From the NCBI GenBank assembly GCA_039816825.1, contig JBCBXA010000091.1:1-11426 (forward strand): a stretch of 11,426 bases of DNA, read 5' to 3'. Positions within the stretch are counted from its first letter, which is position 1. Every line of letters starts with the position of its first letter. Below, piece by piece: positions 1 to 6,348 of the stretch. The notes under the pieces were generated by a model, which did no database searches, was not told the origin of the DNA, and worked only from the letters and a program-made list of their open reading frames with translations. The position numbers and the translations under genes were made by a program. Source of the stretch: JBCBXA01 sp039816825. GTDB lineage: Bacteria; Pseudomonadota; Alphaproteobacteria; Rhizobiales; Rhizobiaceae.

Positions 1-120
1 CGCTTTGCAGTCTTTTCCTTGAATATCTTGTCATATCAAACGCCAATGCCAGCAGATGAATGGGTCCTGACCCTAGAACTCACGGTATTCTCACTGGGTT
101 CTGGAACCCACAGCGGTTAA
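1..120 (+). CDS. Possible 3' end of an unidentified gene (partial)
   Basis: Frame 1 is open from the window edge to a TAA at 118-120 (39 codons, 5' end missing). A strong hairpin terminator begins ten bases after the stop, which is where one would expect the end of a gene. Against this, the third codon positions are only about half G or C, lower than in the clear genes of this window, and I recognise no motif in the peptide. The stretch also contains two short perfect inverted repeats (62-73 and 95-110), so the 3' part of a small RNA is an equally good reading. An open run of this length also has a fair chance of arising randomly. Confidence 0.25.
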   Translation, partial: RFAVFSLNILSYQTPMPADEWVLTLELTVFSLGSGTHSG

Positions 121-129
121 CAGTGTTTT

Positions 130-157
130 AAAGGGCTGGCGGAAGTTGGCCCTTTTT
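130..157 (+). terminator. Rho-independent terminator upstream of the coiled-coil gene
   Basis: Positions 130-140 pair with 145-155: seven Watson-Crick pairs (AAAGGGC with GCCCTTT), three G-U pairs that form only in the + strand RNA, and a closing C-G. The loop is GGAA, a GNRA-type tetraloop. The run of five T at 153-157 overlaps the 3' arm and supplies the U tract. The G-U pairs and tetraloop fix the direction as +. It would end whatever transcript enters from the left edge. Confidence 0.72.
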
Positions 158-202
158 CGTTTGGCAAGGCCATATCGACCGGGCTACCTTACGGCATGTA
201 AT

Positions 203-230
203 GGGCCGCAGTGTGCGGGCGGCCCCTTTT
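203..230 (+). promoter_or_regulatory. Second terminator-like hairpin in the leader of the coiled-coil gene
   Basis: GGGCCGC at 203-209 pairs perfectly with GCGGCCC at 219-225, with a nine-base loop, and is followed by CTTTT (226-230). It could be a second terminator in tandem with 130-157, or a hairpin in the leader of the next gene. A GTG at 211 that would extend the coiled-coil frame lies in the loop and has no ribosome binding site, which argues against translation starting there. A weak promoter-like pair (TCGACC 175-180, TGTAAT 197-202, spacing 16) overlaps its left edge. If that promoter is real, the hairpin would be only partly transcribed. Confidence 0.4.
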
Positions 231-267
231 CGCGGCTGAGCCGCTGGCAGGAATAAGGCAGATTGCG

Positions 268-1449
268 TTGCTGCAAAGCGCCATGTTTTTCGCCCTTGGG
301 GCAAGTGTAGCCGGATTGGTGGCGCTGTGGTTGGCGCCCATGGTCTGGCGTCGCGCCGTTCGGGTAACCGAGCGCCGGGTGGAAGCTGCCATCCCCCTGT
401 CGATCCATGAGGTTCAGGCTGACAAGGATCAGATGCGGGCAGACTTTGCCGTGCAGCTGCGCAAGGTCGAGCAGAAGAGTGAAAAACTGCAGTCCAAGGC
501 GGCCGAGGATCGGGTCACCATAAACGAGCAGCTTTCGCGCATCGATGCGCTGGTGACAGATCGACGTGCCAAGGCCGAGATGATTGCCGATCTGGAAGAC
601 CGTCACGAAGCGCAGCAGATGGAACTTATCCAAGTGAGGGAGAAGGCGACGCAATTGCGCAGCGATCTGAACGCGCGCGATGCTCGTTTGAAGGAGCGGG
701 GCGAGCGGATCAGGGCTCTTGAAACTTCGCTTCGGGAACAGGAAAATGCCCGAAACGCCGCCCGGATCGAGCTCGCAGCTCTTGAGACCCGTGGCGAAGA
801 CATCGGCGAAAAACTGCGTGCTGCCTCCAAGGTTGTGAAGGCCCTTAAGGAGAGCAATGCCGAACTGAAGAAGACGCAGCGTGAGCAGCAGGTCGCAATG
901 CGCAAGCTGGAACGCGAACGCGATAAGATGCAGGGCGAGGTTGATCGTTTCCGCTCCAATGTCATTGATCTTGAGGAGAGGCTGGATCGGCGTAAAGCCG
1001 AACTTGCGCGCCTCAAGGGCCAGCCCGTGCCTGTGAGTTCCGGAGCTAAGGCGCGCAAGGCCGCTGATGTTTCTGCAAGCGCGACCAGGAAGAAGGTGGC
1101 TGCCGCAGCTGTTGATACGCCGTCCGTCAGCAGTGCCGCTGAAGAAGGCGCGATTGCAAGCCAGTTGGCCGACTTTCAGTCAGAGATCGAGAAGCTTGGT
1201 GGTGCTGCGCCCAAAACCGCTGCTCAGCGCAAGAAGCTGGTTTCGCAGATGGACAAGATCGTCGTGCAGATCACAGCCGCAAATGCCAGCGACACGGCTG
1301 AAATCCCTGCCGATAAGAAGAAGCTCAAAGGCTTTAAGAAGCCGGTCAAGGGCGAGAAAGGTGCCACTCAGGAGAAGGCTGACAATGACCGTGTCGGCAG
1401 CCTGAGCGACCGCATATCGGGCCTCCACAATCTGCCAGCGGCTGAGTAG
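268..1449 (+). CDS. Membrane-anchored coiled-coil protein of unknown function
   Basis: About 393 residues if started at TTG 268. One hydrophobic helix lies near residues 5-26, followed by a basic stretch (WRRAVR) that should stay in the cytoplasm, then the motif EVQADKDQMRADFA (about 48-61), which I recall from uncharacterised Hyphomicrobiales proteins. A very long charged coiled coil covers about 60-245. An Ala/Ser/Lys-rich tail follows, with a predicted short helical segment near 295-340 and a lysine-rich patch. No enzymatic motif is visible. I chose TTG 268 because AAGG at 255-258 sits nine bases upstream and because homologues, as I remember them, begin with Met-Leu-Gln-Ser at this point. 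The longer GTG 211 start lies in a hairpin, and ATG 283 is a third option. A scaffold or cell-envelope tether is a guess from architecture only. It is convergent with the next gene. Confidence 0.85.
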   Translation: MLQSAMFFALGASVAGLVALWLAPMVWRRAVRVTERRVEAAIPLSIHEVQADKDQMRADFAVQLRKVEQKSEKLQSKAAEDRVTINEQLSRIDALVTDRRAKAEMIADLEDRHEAQQMELIQVREKATQLRSDLNARDARLKERGERIRALETSLREQENARNAARIELAALETRGEDIGEKLRAASKVVKALKESNAELKKTQREQQVAMRKLERERDKMQGEVDRFRSNVIDLEERLDRRKAELARLKGQPVPVSSGAKARKAADVSASATRKKVAAAAVDTPSVSSAAEEGAIASQLADFQSEIEKLGGAAPKTAAQRKKLVSQMDKIVVQITAANASDTAEIPADKKKLKGFKKPVKGEKGATQEKADNDRVGSLSDRISGLHNLPAAE

Positions 1450-1452
1450 GAG

Positions 1453-1471
1453 TCAGGCCTAGTCTGCCTGA
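1453..1471. other. Short inverted repeat between convergent genes
   Basis: TCAGGC (1453-1458) and GCCTGA (1466-1471) form a six-base-pair hairpin with a seven-base loop in the nine-base gap between the two converging stop codons, extending into the 3' end of the minus-strand gene. There is no T tract on either strand, so it is at best a weak bidirectional end signal. Confidence 0.25.
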
Positions 1472-1836
1472 AGCGCGATCTTCGAGATCACTTGCCCGCT
1501 GATCGCATCCACCACCCAAAGTGCCGTGCCATTACCATTGGCAAGTCGGATGAGAATCCGGTCACCACTGAGGCTCGTTTCGACGATCCGGGCGCCATCG
1601 GGCACGGCAAGGGACGCTTCCACCGTGCTGCCGGGTACCGCGGTGGCAGTGGTGCTGCTGTCGGGTTCCTGAAACCAGATGCGATAAGAAATGGCTGCCA
1701 AAACAGCCACAAAGCCCAGCATCATGATGCTCAACGAAACAAGCTGGACGCGCTGCATCTTCTGGCGCACGCGCTCAACCGCCGGATCTAGCGGTTCATC
1801 GTCTGGCAGGTCGAAGCGATTGCGGTCTTGGGTCAT
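1459..1836 (-). CDS. DUF6476-like single-pass membrane protein
   Basis: 125 residues. An acidic cytoplasmic N-terminus (about 1-20) and a basic juxtamembrane segment (ERVRQKMQR) precede one hydrophobic helix at about 31-53. The remainder (about 60-125) is a small, probably beta-rich domain with a DGARIVETSLSGDRILIRL core, presumably periplasmic. The size, layout and position divergent from an RluA-family gene near rpoH match the family I know as DUF6476 in Hyphomicrobiales; this is from memory. Function is unknown. The start is ATG 1836; only a weak GGA lies upstream on this strand. The stop faces that of the coiled-coil gene, nine bases away, so the two are not co-transcribed. Confidence 0.85.
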   Translation of the reverse strand: MTQDRNRFDLPDDEPLDPAVERVRQKMQRVQLVSLSIMMLGFVAVLAAISYRIWFQEPDSSTTATAVPGSTVEASLAVPDGARIVETSLSGDRILIRLANGNGTALWVVDAISGQVISKIALQAD

Positions 1837-1886
1837 GGGTGGTCCGTTGCGCGGGCTCGCCCTGTTAGCCTGAGCGCCTTCGCTTG

Positions 1887-1913
1887 CAAAGAGGCATGGT
1901 CAAAGAGGGATGG
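1887..1913. repeat. Tandem direct repeat, two 13-base copies, in a divergent promoter region
   Basis: CAAAGAGGCATGG (1887-1899) is repeated after one T as CAAAGAGGGATGG (1901-1913): one mismatch, period 14. It lies in the 132-base gap between the DUF6476-like gene and rluD, where both promoters should be. It may be a regulator site or a chance duplication. I see no convincing -35/-10 pair in this gap. Confidence 0.45.
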
Positions 1914-1968
1914 CGGGCGCGAAGCGTTCATTCTTGCTTTGGGGGCCGGCCGACGCCAAAAGCAAAGG

Positions 1969-3024
1969 ATGAGCCTTGGAACAGAGACTTTGAACGCATC
2001 CGCCGTGACATCCAACGCGCTGAACGTCGACGCTGAGCATGCGGGCCTGCGCCTGGACGCCTATGTCGCCGCCCATGCGCCGGACTGGGTGTCCCGGAGC
2101 CGCATCAAGGAACTGGTCAAGGCAGAGCAGGTTTCCCTCAACGGTGCTGTTTGCACCGCGCCCAATCAACGCCTGAAGCAAGGTGACGTTGTGCACTGGA
2201 TGGTCCCGGAGCCGGAGGATCCGACGCCGCAGGGCGAGGATATTCCGCTCGTCATTGCCTTTGAAGACGACCATCTGATCGTCGTCGACAAACCTGCCGG
2301 TCTGGTCGTCCATCCCGCTGCCGGCAATTGGAACGGAACGCTGGTCAACGCGCTCATACACCATTGCGGTGCCAGTCTGAGCGGTGTCGGTGGCGTGAAA
2401 CGACCCGGAATTGTCCATCGTCTCGACAAGGAAACAAGTGGCCTGATCGTTGTGGCCAAACATGATCAGGCACATCAGGGGCTCGCTGCGCAATTTGCAG
2501 ATCATGGAAAGACCGGGGCCATGCAGCGGCGATACCAGGCGCTGGTCTGGGGCGAGACTCCGCCTTTTGGCAGGGCAGAAACATGGCTTGGGCGTGACCC
2601 CAAAAACCGCCAGCGGAGAGCTGTAGTGCCCGAAGGCGCGCCTGATGCTAGGCACGCGGTGACCCATTGGAAAACGCTGGACGTCTTGAGTGGAGACGAT
2701 GGCAGAACCCGGTCTCCCATCGCAATCTCGCACATAGAGTGCACCCTCGAGACCGGGCGCACCCATCAGATAAGAGTGCACATGACGCATGAGGGGCACC
2801 CATTGATCGGGGATCCGCTTTACGGACGTGGATTGGCAACCCAGTCGGAGCGGTTGCCCGACCCAGCCGCAAAGACTGTAAAGTCGTTTCGCCGCCAGGC
2901 TCTGCACGCGGCGGTTCTGGGTTTTGAACACCCGGTAACGAAGGAACCAGTTCTGCTTGAAAGCGGTTTGCCCAAGGACATGGCTCGCTTGAAGGCAGCG
3001 CTGGAGACGATCACGCCTGCGTAG
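1969..3024 (+). CDS. rluD: RluA-family 23S rRNA pseudouridine synthase, RluD type
   Basis: 351 residues. An S4 RNA-binding domain spans about 19-80 (RLDAYVAAHAPDWVSRSRIKEL). The catalytic domain follows with DKPAGLVVHPAAG, and motif II HRLDKETSG, whose aspartate (Asp153) is the expected catalytic residue. The late motif LETGRTHQIRVHM and the GDPLYG segment are also present. RluD converts uridines of 23S rRNA helix 69 to pseudouridine in E. coli. The VHP and NALIHH segments resemble RluD more than RluC, but the exact target is inferred. The start ATG 1969 directly follows AAAGG, which is too close for an ideal ribosome binding site. TTG 1990 is an alternative, and the frame stays open upstream to 1828. 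It is slightly longer than E. coli RluD, with a variable insert near 220-260. Confidence 0.93.
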   Translation: MSLGTETLNASAVTSNALNVDAEHAGLRLDAYVAAHAPDWVSRSRIKELVKAEQVSLNGAVCTAPNQRLKQGDVVHWMVPEPEDPTPQGEDIPLVIAFEDDHLIVVDKPAGLVVHPAAGNWNGTLVNALIHHCGASLSGVGGVKRPGIVHRLDKETSGLIVVAKHDQAHQGLAAQFADHGKTGAMQRRYQALVWGETPPFGRAETWLGRDPKNRQRRAVVPEGAPDARHAVTHWKTLDVLSGDDGRTRSPIAISHIECTLETGRTHQIRVHMTHEGHPLIGDPLYGRGLATQSERLPDPAAKTVKSFRRQALHAAVLGFEHPVTKEPVLLESGLPKDMARLKAALETITPA

Positions 3025-3061
3025 CAGCTCTATGTGACGGGATGGCGCGCCGCAGGCGTGA
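3011..3061. repeat. 11-base inverted repeat spanning the rluD stop codon
   Basis: TCACGCCTGCG (3011-3021) and CGCAGGCGTGA (3051-3061) are perfect reverse complements separated by 29 bases. The left arm lies in the last rluD codons and ends just before the TAG. There is no T tract after the right arm, so it is not a standard intrinsic terminator. It may be a 3' stabilising stem, a Rho-region structure or a protein site. No better end signal for rluD is visible. Confidence 0.45.
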
Positions 3062-3110
3062 ACCAAAGCCGATCGGTGAACGTTACAATTAAGAAATGTT
3101 GCGTCACCGC

Positions 3111-3142
3111 CTTAAATCGGTCGCTCGCCCATCCTATATCTA
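3111..3142 (+). promoter_or_regulatory. Candidate heat-shock (sigma-32 type) promoter for rpoH
   Basis: CTTA (3111-3114), 18 bases, then CCTATATCTA (3133-3142). The alphaproteobacterial heat-shock consensus as I know it is CTTG, 17-18 bases, CYTATNTNNG. The spacing and all seven bases of CYTATNT agree; the fourth -35 base and the last base differ. Autoregulation of rpoH by such a promoter is known in Caulobacter. A housekeeping promoter on the same bases (TTAAAT/TATATC) is also possible. It predicts a leader of roughly 100 bases. Confidence 0.42.
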
Positions 3143-3158
3143 TCGTAGAACGACGATA
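3141..3158. promoter_or_regulatory. Inverted repeat at the predicted rpoH transcription start
   Basis: TATCGT (3141-3146) and ACGATA (3153-3158) are perfect reverse complements with a six-base spacer. They begin within or just after the candidate -10 box, where a repressor would block transcription. It does not match the CIRCE/HrcA repeat. It could also be a small leader hairpin. Confidence 0.33.
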
Positions 3159-3200
3159 AACAAGCGTTCGGACTACGCCTTAAACGGGTGGTTCAGAGGG

Positions 3201-3229
3201 GTCGTGGCGGTTCAACCCCACCGCGCGAC
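3201..3229 (+). promoter_or_regulatory. Hairpin in the rpoH leader just before the ribosome binding site
   Basis: GTCG (3201-3204) pairs with CGAC (3226-3229), and GCGGT (3207-3211) pairs with ACCGC (3220-3224), with a small internal loop and an eight-base apical loop. The ribosome binding site AAAGGG (3238-3243) lies nine bases further on and is not sequestered by this fold. A temperature-sensing role is therefore speculative. A competing pairing, GGGGT 3198-3202 with ACCCC 3215-3219, is possible. Confidence 0.25.
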
Positions 3230-3250
3230 ATGAAATGAAAGGGTGCTGAT

Positions 3251-4222
3251 ATGGCCCAGACTGTTGAAAAGAGTAAAGAAATTGCAACGCGCTCATCGAG
3301 CAATCTGAGCGCCGCCCAGAGCCAAACTCTGCCGTCGATCACCACCGGCAATGGCGGGCTGAACCGGTATATGGAAGAGATCAAACGCTTTCCCATGCTC
3401 AAGCCGGATGAAGAATACATGCTGGCCAAGCGATATGCTGAGCATGGCGACACGGATGCCGCACACAAAATGGTGACGTCCCACCTGCGTCTCGTCGCCA
3501 AGATTGCCATGGGCTATCGCGGCTATGGTCTGCCAATTTCCGAAGTTGTGTCGGAAGGCAATGTCGGCCTGATGCAGGCTGTTCGCAAGTTCGACCCGGA
3601 GAAAGGCTTCCGCTTGGCAACCTACGCCATGTGGTGGATCAAAGCCGCCATTCAGGAATATGTGCTGCGCTCGTGGAGCCTTGTGAAGATGGGAACAACC
3701 GCCAACCAAAAGCGGCTGTTCTTCAACTTGCGCAAGACCAAGAGCGCCATCCAGGCCCATGATGGTGGTCATCTCACCGATGCCCAGACCAAAGAGATTG
3801 CACGGCGCCTCAACGTCACGGAAGACGAGGTTACGAGCATGGACCAGCGCCTGACGGGCGATGCCTCGCTCAACGCGCCCATCCGAGCTTCTGAAGGCGA
3901 GGGTGGCGAGTGGCAGGAATGGCTGGTTGATGACAGCGAAAGCCAGGAAGATGTGCTGGTGCGCGACGACGAGATGGATGCCCGCCGCGAGTTGCTTCGC
4001 GACGCCATGGGTGAACTGAACGAACGCGAGCAGCGCATTTTTGAGGCCCGTCGCCTCGAAGAGGATCCGATTACGCTGGAAGAGCTCAGCCAGGAGTTCG
4101 GCGTCAGCCGTGAGCGCATCCGTCAGATTGAAGTGCGCGCGTTTGAGAAGGTTCAGAAGGCCATGGTCGCAGCGGCCGGTGCCATCGCCGACGCAACGCG
4201 CCAGCGCCAACTGGCTGGCTAA
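3251..4222 (+). CDS. rpoH: Heat-shock RNA polymerase sigma factor RpoH (sigma-32)
   Basis: 323 residues. Region 1.2 lies around NRYMEEIKRFPMLKPDEEY (about 38-57). Region 2 runs from LRLVAKIAMGYRGYGLP through FDPEKGFRLATYAMWWIKAAIQEY (about 80-140). The RpoH-specific box QKRLFFNLRK is at 153-162 and separates this from RpoD, RpoS and other group-2 factors. Region 4 has the helix-turn-helix LEELSQEFGVSRERIRQIEVRA (about 277-298, shown as one helix pair), which reads the -35 box. It directs RNA polymerase to chaperone and protease genes after heat or misfolding stress. The start is ATG 3251, with AAAGGG at 3238-3243 seven bases upstream. It is slightly longer than the usual 285-305, through a Ser-rich N-terminal lead and an Ala-rich tail. 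Transcribed alone, ending at the terminator 4263-4297. Confidence 0.97.
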   Translation: MAQTVEKSKEIATRSSSNLSAAQSQTLPSITTGNGGLNRYMEEIKRFPMLKPDEEYMLAKRYAEHGDTDAAHKMVTSHLRLVAKIAMGYRGYGLPISEVVSEGNVGLMQAVRKFDPEKGFRLATYAMWWIKAAIQEYVLRSWSLVKMGTTANQKRLFFNLRKTKSAIQAHDGGHLTDAQTKEIARRLNVTEDEVTSMDQRLTGDASLNAPIRASEGEGGEWQEWLVDDSESQEDVLVRDDEMDARRELLRDAMGELNEREQRIFEARRLEEDPITLEELSQEFGVSRERIRQIEVRAFEKVQKAMVAAAGAIADATRQRQLAG

Positions 4223-4262
4223 ACACACAATCGTCCCGGGTGCCTCGCTCGAGATAAGCTCC

Positions 4263-4297
4263 AAGGCCCGCGCTTTCCCCCCCAGCGCGGGCCTTTT
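4263..4297 (+). terminator. Rho-independent terminator of rpoH
   Basis: AAGGCCCGCGCT (4263-4274) pairs perfectly with AGCGCGGGCCTT (4284-4295), 12 base pairs, loop TT plus seven C. T4 at 4294-4297 is followed by CTTT. It lies 40 bases after the rpoH stop. It separates rpoH from the hydrolase gene, whose start is only about 35 bases further on, so that gene relies on read-through or on a promoter hidden in 4223-4334. I see no clear one. Confidence 0.93.
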
Positions 4298-4334
4298 CTT
4301 TGGGCTCATGCGCGCTGGACGTGTCGCGCTGGAC

Positions 4335-5228
4335 ATGCCGCGCCGGATGATCTTCATTCAAGGCATGCTGCTGCGTGCCGTCCTGCTTGTTGTCTCTCTG
4401 TTGGTGCTGTTGCAGCCGGCCCATGCCCTGGAGTTCGGGCCGCTCAAAGACCGTCTGTTTGCCTATGCGGCGTTGCTGGAAAGCTCGCCCGATGGCGGGT
4501 TCCGCCGGTTTGAGTATGACGAGATACGGGACGTGAACGGGCGTGACCGCGACCCGGGCAGGCGTGCTCTGTCGAAGTATGTTCTGCGGGTTCCAGGTGG
4601 CGTGAAGCAGCGGCGCATCGAGACACCTGCAGGCCGTATCCCCTATATGCAGGCGGGGCGTGACGCAGGCCGCGCCACCATGTTGATGGTCTACATTCAT
4701 GGCAATGGCGGCAATCTCAAACAGGGTGTTGATACCCGCACGTTTGGTGGCAATTTCGGACGGGTCATGTCTCTCGTTGTCAAAGCGGGCGGTCGATACG
4801 TTTCTCCGGGATTCAGCGACTTTGGGGCGACCGGTGCCGCGCAGATCGGAGCGCTTCTGGCCGATCAACGACGCGCCAACCCCGGCGCGAAGATCGTCCT
4901 CTCGTGTGGAAGCCAAGGTTCGCTTTTGTGCTGGCGTCTAGCGCGAGAGCCTGCAACCACTGGCTTGGTTGACGGGTTGGTTCTGCTGGGCGGCACTGGT
5001 GATTCTGACTATCAGCGAGCGCGTCGCGCTCGCCGCGTTGCCCTTATTCCCATTGTGTTCGCCCATGGCAGCCGAGACATCGTGTTCGACTGGCAGAACG
5101 TGCGCCGTCAGGCCGATGCCTTGCGCGCAGCGGGTGGTCGCGTGCGGATGGACCTGTTTGACACCGGTATCCACGGCACACCCATTCGCATGATCGACTG
5201 GCGCGATACGCTCAACTGGATGTTGTAG
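4335..5228 (+). CDS. Exported alpha/beta-fold serine hydrolase, substrate unknown
   Basis: 297 residues. A signal peptide is clear: basic start MPRR, hydrophobic core LLVVSLLVLL, and cleavage after PAHA (residue 31), placing the mature enzyme in the periplasm. The alpha/beta hydrolase core shows YIHGNGGN near 120-127 (oxyanion-type HGN segment), the nucleophile elbow SCGSQGS with Ser193, the acid in FAHGSRDIVF (Asp248) and a late histidine in GIHGTP (His280), giving a full candidate triad. The elbow is C-G-S-Q-G rather than the common GxSxG. I cannot name the substrate; lipid or ester is possible. The start is uncertain: ATG 4308, 4335, 4347 and 4365 are all in frame and none has a good ribosome binding site. 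Its stop is 16 bases before the next gene, so it probably heads a three-gene operon. Confidence 0.85.
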   Translation: MPRRMIFIQGMLLRAVLLVVSLLVLLQPAHALEFGPLKDRLFAYAALLESSPDGGFRRFEYDEIRDVNGRDRDPGRRALSKYVLRVPGGVKQRRIETPAGRIPYMQAGRDAGRATMLMVYIHGNGGNLKQGVDTRTFGGNFGRVMSLVVKAGGRYVSPGFSDFGATGAAQIGALLADQRRANPGAKIVLSCGSQGSLLCWRLAREPATTGLVDGLVLLGGTGDSDYQRARRARRVALIPIVFAHGSRDIVFDWQNVRRQADALRAAGGRVRMDLFDTGIHGTPIRMIDWRDTLNWML

Positions 5229-5244
5229 AGGGAGCCGGGCGGCC

Positions 5245-6348
5245 ATGGCGGATGGTATTTCAATAGACTGGCGCGTCGAGGCTGAGACCTTGAAAGTCGA
5301 CGTGAGTTTCAGTGATCCGAAGTTTGTCGGCATGGCCTGCAAGCTGACGGTCGAGATGTTTGTCGAGACCCTTCAGTCCAACGGCACCGACGCGCGAAAG
5401 ACGGTGTTGACCGAGCCCTTTAAGGCCGAACAGCTTGGCAACAGTTTCGACATCCCGCTGGCTGATATTAAAGGCTTCAGCTTCTTTGGTGAGCACATTC
5501 GCATCACGCCGGAACTGGTGGTCACCATCGACGATGGCGTGCTTTGGGATACAAAGGAACGCGCGATGCTGGACTTGCCCATGCCAGCTCGCAACAGTGC
5601 CGCCTTGTCTGTCGGTGAGCCGTCGCAGGTCCTGAACCCACGCGATCAGATTTCATTGGCACGCAACTTTGGTACCCTTCCGACCACCCGCAAGCTGCTG
5701 ATGGTTCTGCTGATAGCCATATTTGGTGCGGGTGCGCTGGCTGTGTTTGCCGTCTGCCTTCACGATCAATTCTCCGCCGATGCGCTTCTGTTTGATCCAG
5801 GCAGCGGTGTCCCACCCATTGTGATTGGCATCATCGCGCTGGTCGTTGGTGCCGTCGTGCTCTTCTTTTCTTACAAGGCCGTGCTGCGTGGCTACATGCA
5901 CGTCGAACTGCGCAGCGATTTCGGCATGATCTCCGCGAACACACGGATGCGGGTTGCAGACCTTTTCTCTGCGGTGTCGCGCACGCCAGTGACGGGCCTG
6001 CAGGTGCGGCTGGTGGCGGGCGCCCTGGAGTGCGGTGAATATGTCCAGCGCTCGGGCACCGACACCAACTATGTAGCCTTCCGGCGGCCAGTGAGCGCGC
6101 TGGTGCTGTATGAGAAGACCACAGCCGCAGTGCCGGCCAATGTCGATGTTCAGCAGTATTTCACTGAAGAGATAGACTTTGGCTCGATGTTTGCGGCGCT
6201 CTATCCGCCCTGCATGTATTCCAATCGCCACGGCCTGGCGGTCGTCCTCAAACTGCAACTGGTCGTCCCCGACCTCGCGGATTTTGAACTCGAGATTCCC
6301 TACGAACGGATCGATTTTGACGCGTTCATGGTGCCAGCGGCCTCGTGA
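5245..6348 (+). CDS. Two-helix membrane protein with flanking soluble domains, unknown function
   Basis: 367 residues, not recognised. Residues 1-145 are a soluble, probably beta-rich domain without a signal peptide. Two hydrophobic helices follow at about 148-171 and 190-212, joined by a loop of about 18 residues. A second soluble domain covers about 213-367. With two helices both ends lie on the same side, most likely the cytoplasm. The alternating hydrophobic pattern near the C-terminus (AVVLKLQLVVPDLADFELEIPY) suggests a beta sandwich, perhaps arrestin-like; this is an impression only. A purine-rich AGGGAG (5229-5234) lies ten bases before ATG 5245. It sits 16 bases after the hydrolase gene and overlaps the ATPase gene by one base, so translational coupling and physical partnership with that ATPase are likely. 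Confidence 0.85.
   Translation: MADGISIDWRVEAETLKVDVSFSDPKFVGMACKLTVEMFVETLQSNGTDARKTVLTEPFKAEQLGNSFDIPLADIKGFSFFGEHIRITPELVVTIDDGVLWDTKERAMLDLPMPARNSAALSVGEPSQVLNPRDQISLARNFGTLPTTRKLLMVLLIAIFGAGALAVFAVCLHDQFSADALLFDPGSGVPPIVIGIIALVVGAVVLFFSYKAVLRGYMHVELRSDFGMISANTRMRVADLFSAVSRTPVTGLQVRLVAGALECGEYVQRSGTDTNYVAFRRPVSALVLYEKTTAAVPANVDVQQYFTEEIDFGSMFAALYPPCMYSNRHGLAVVLKLQLVVPDLADFELEIPYERIDFDAFMVPAAS

Noticed and set aside
211..267. GTG 211 as start of the coiled-coil protein
   Set aside because: It lies in the loop of a terminator-like hairpin with no ribosome binding site; TTG 268 has AAGG nine bases upstream.
1900..3066. Long open frame on the minus strand opposite rluD (388 codons)
   Set aside because: It lies opposite a clearly conserved RluD with S4 and HRLDKETSG motifs; the antisense peptide has no recognisable motif. 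High GC leaves antisense frames open.
3293..4357. Long open frame on the minus strand opposite rpoH (354 codons)
   Set aside because: The opposite strand encodes an intact RpoH with all sigma regions, and the antisense frame crosses the rpoH terminator.
5015..5033. Eight-base perfect inverted repeat (GCGAGCGC, three bases, GCGCTCGC)
   Set aside because: It lies inside the hydrolase coding region over an Arg/Ala-rich stretch, where GC-rich codons produce such palindromes readily.
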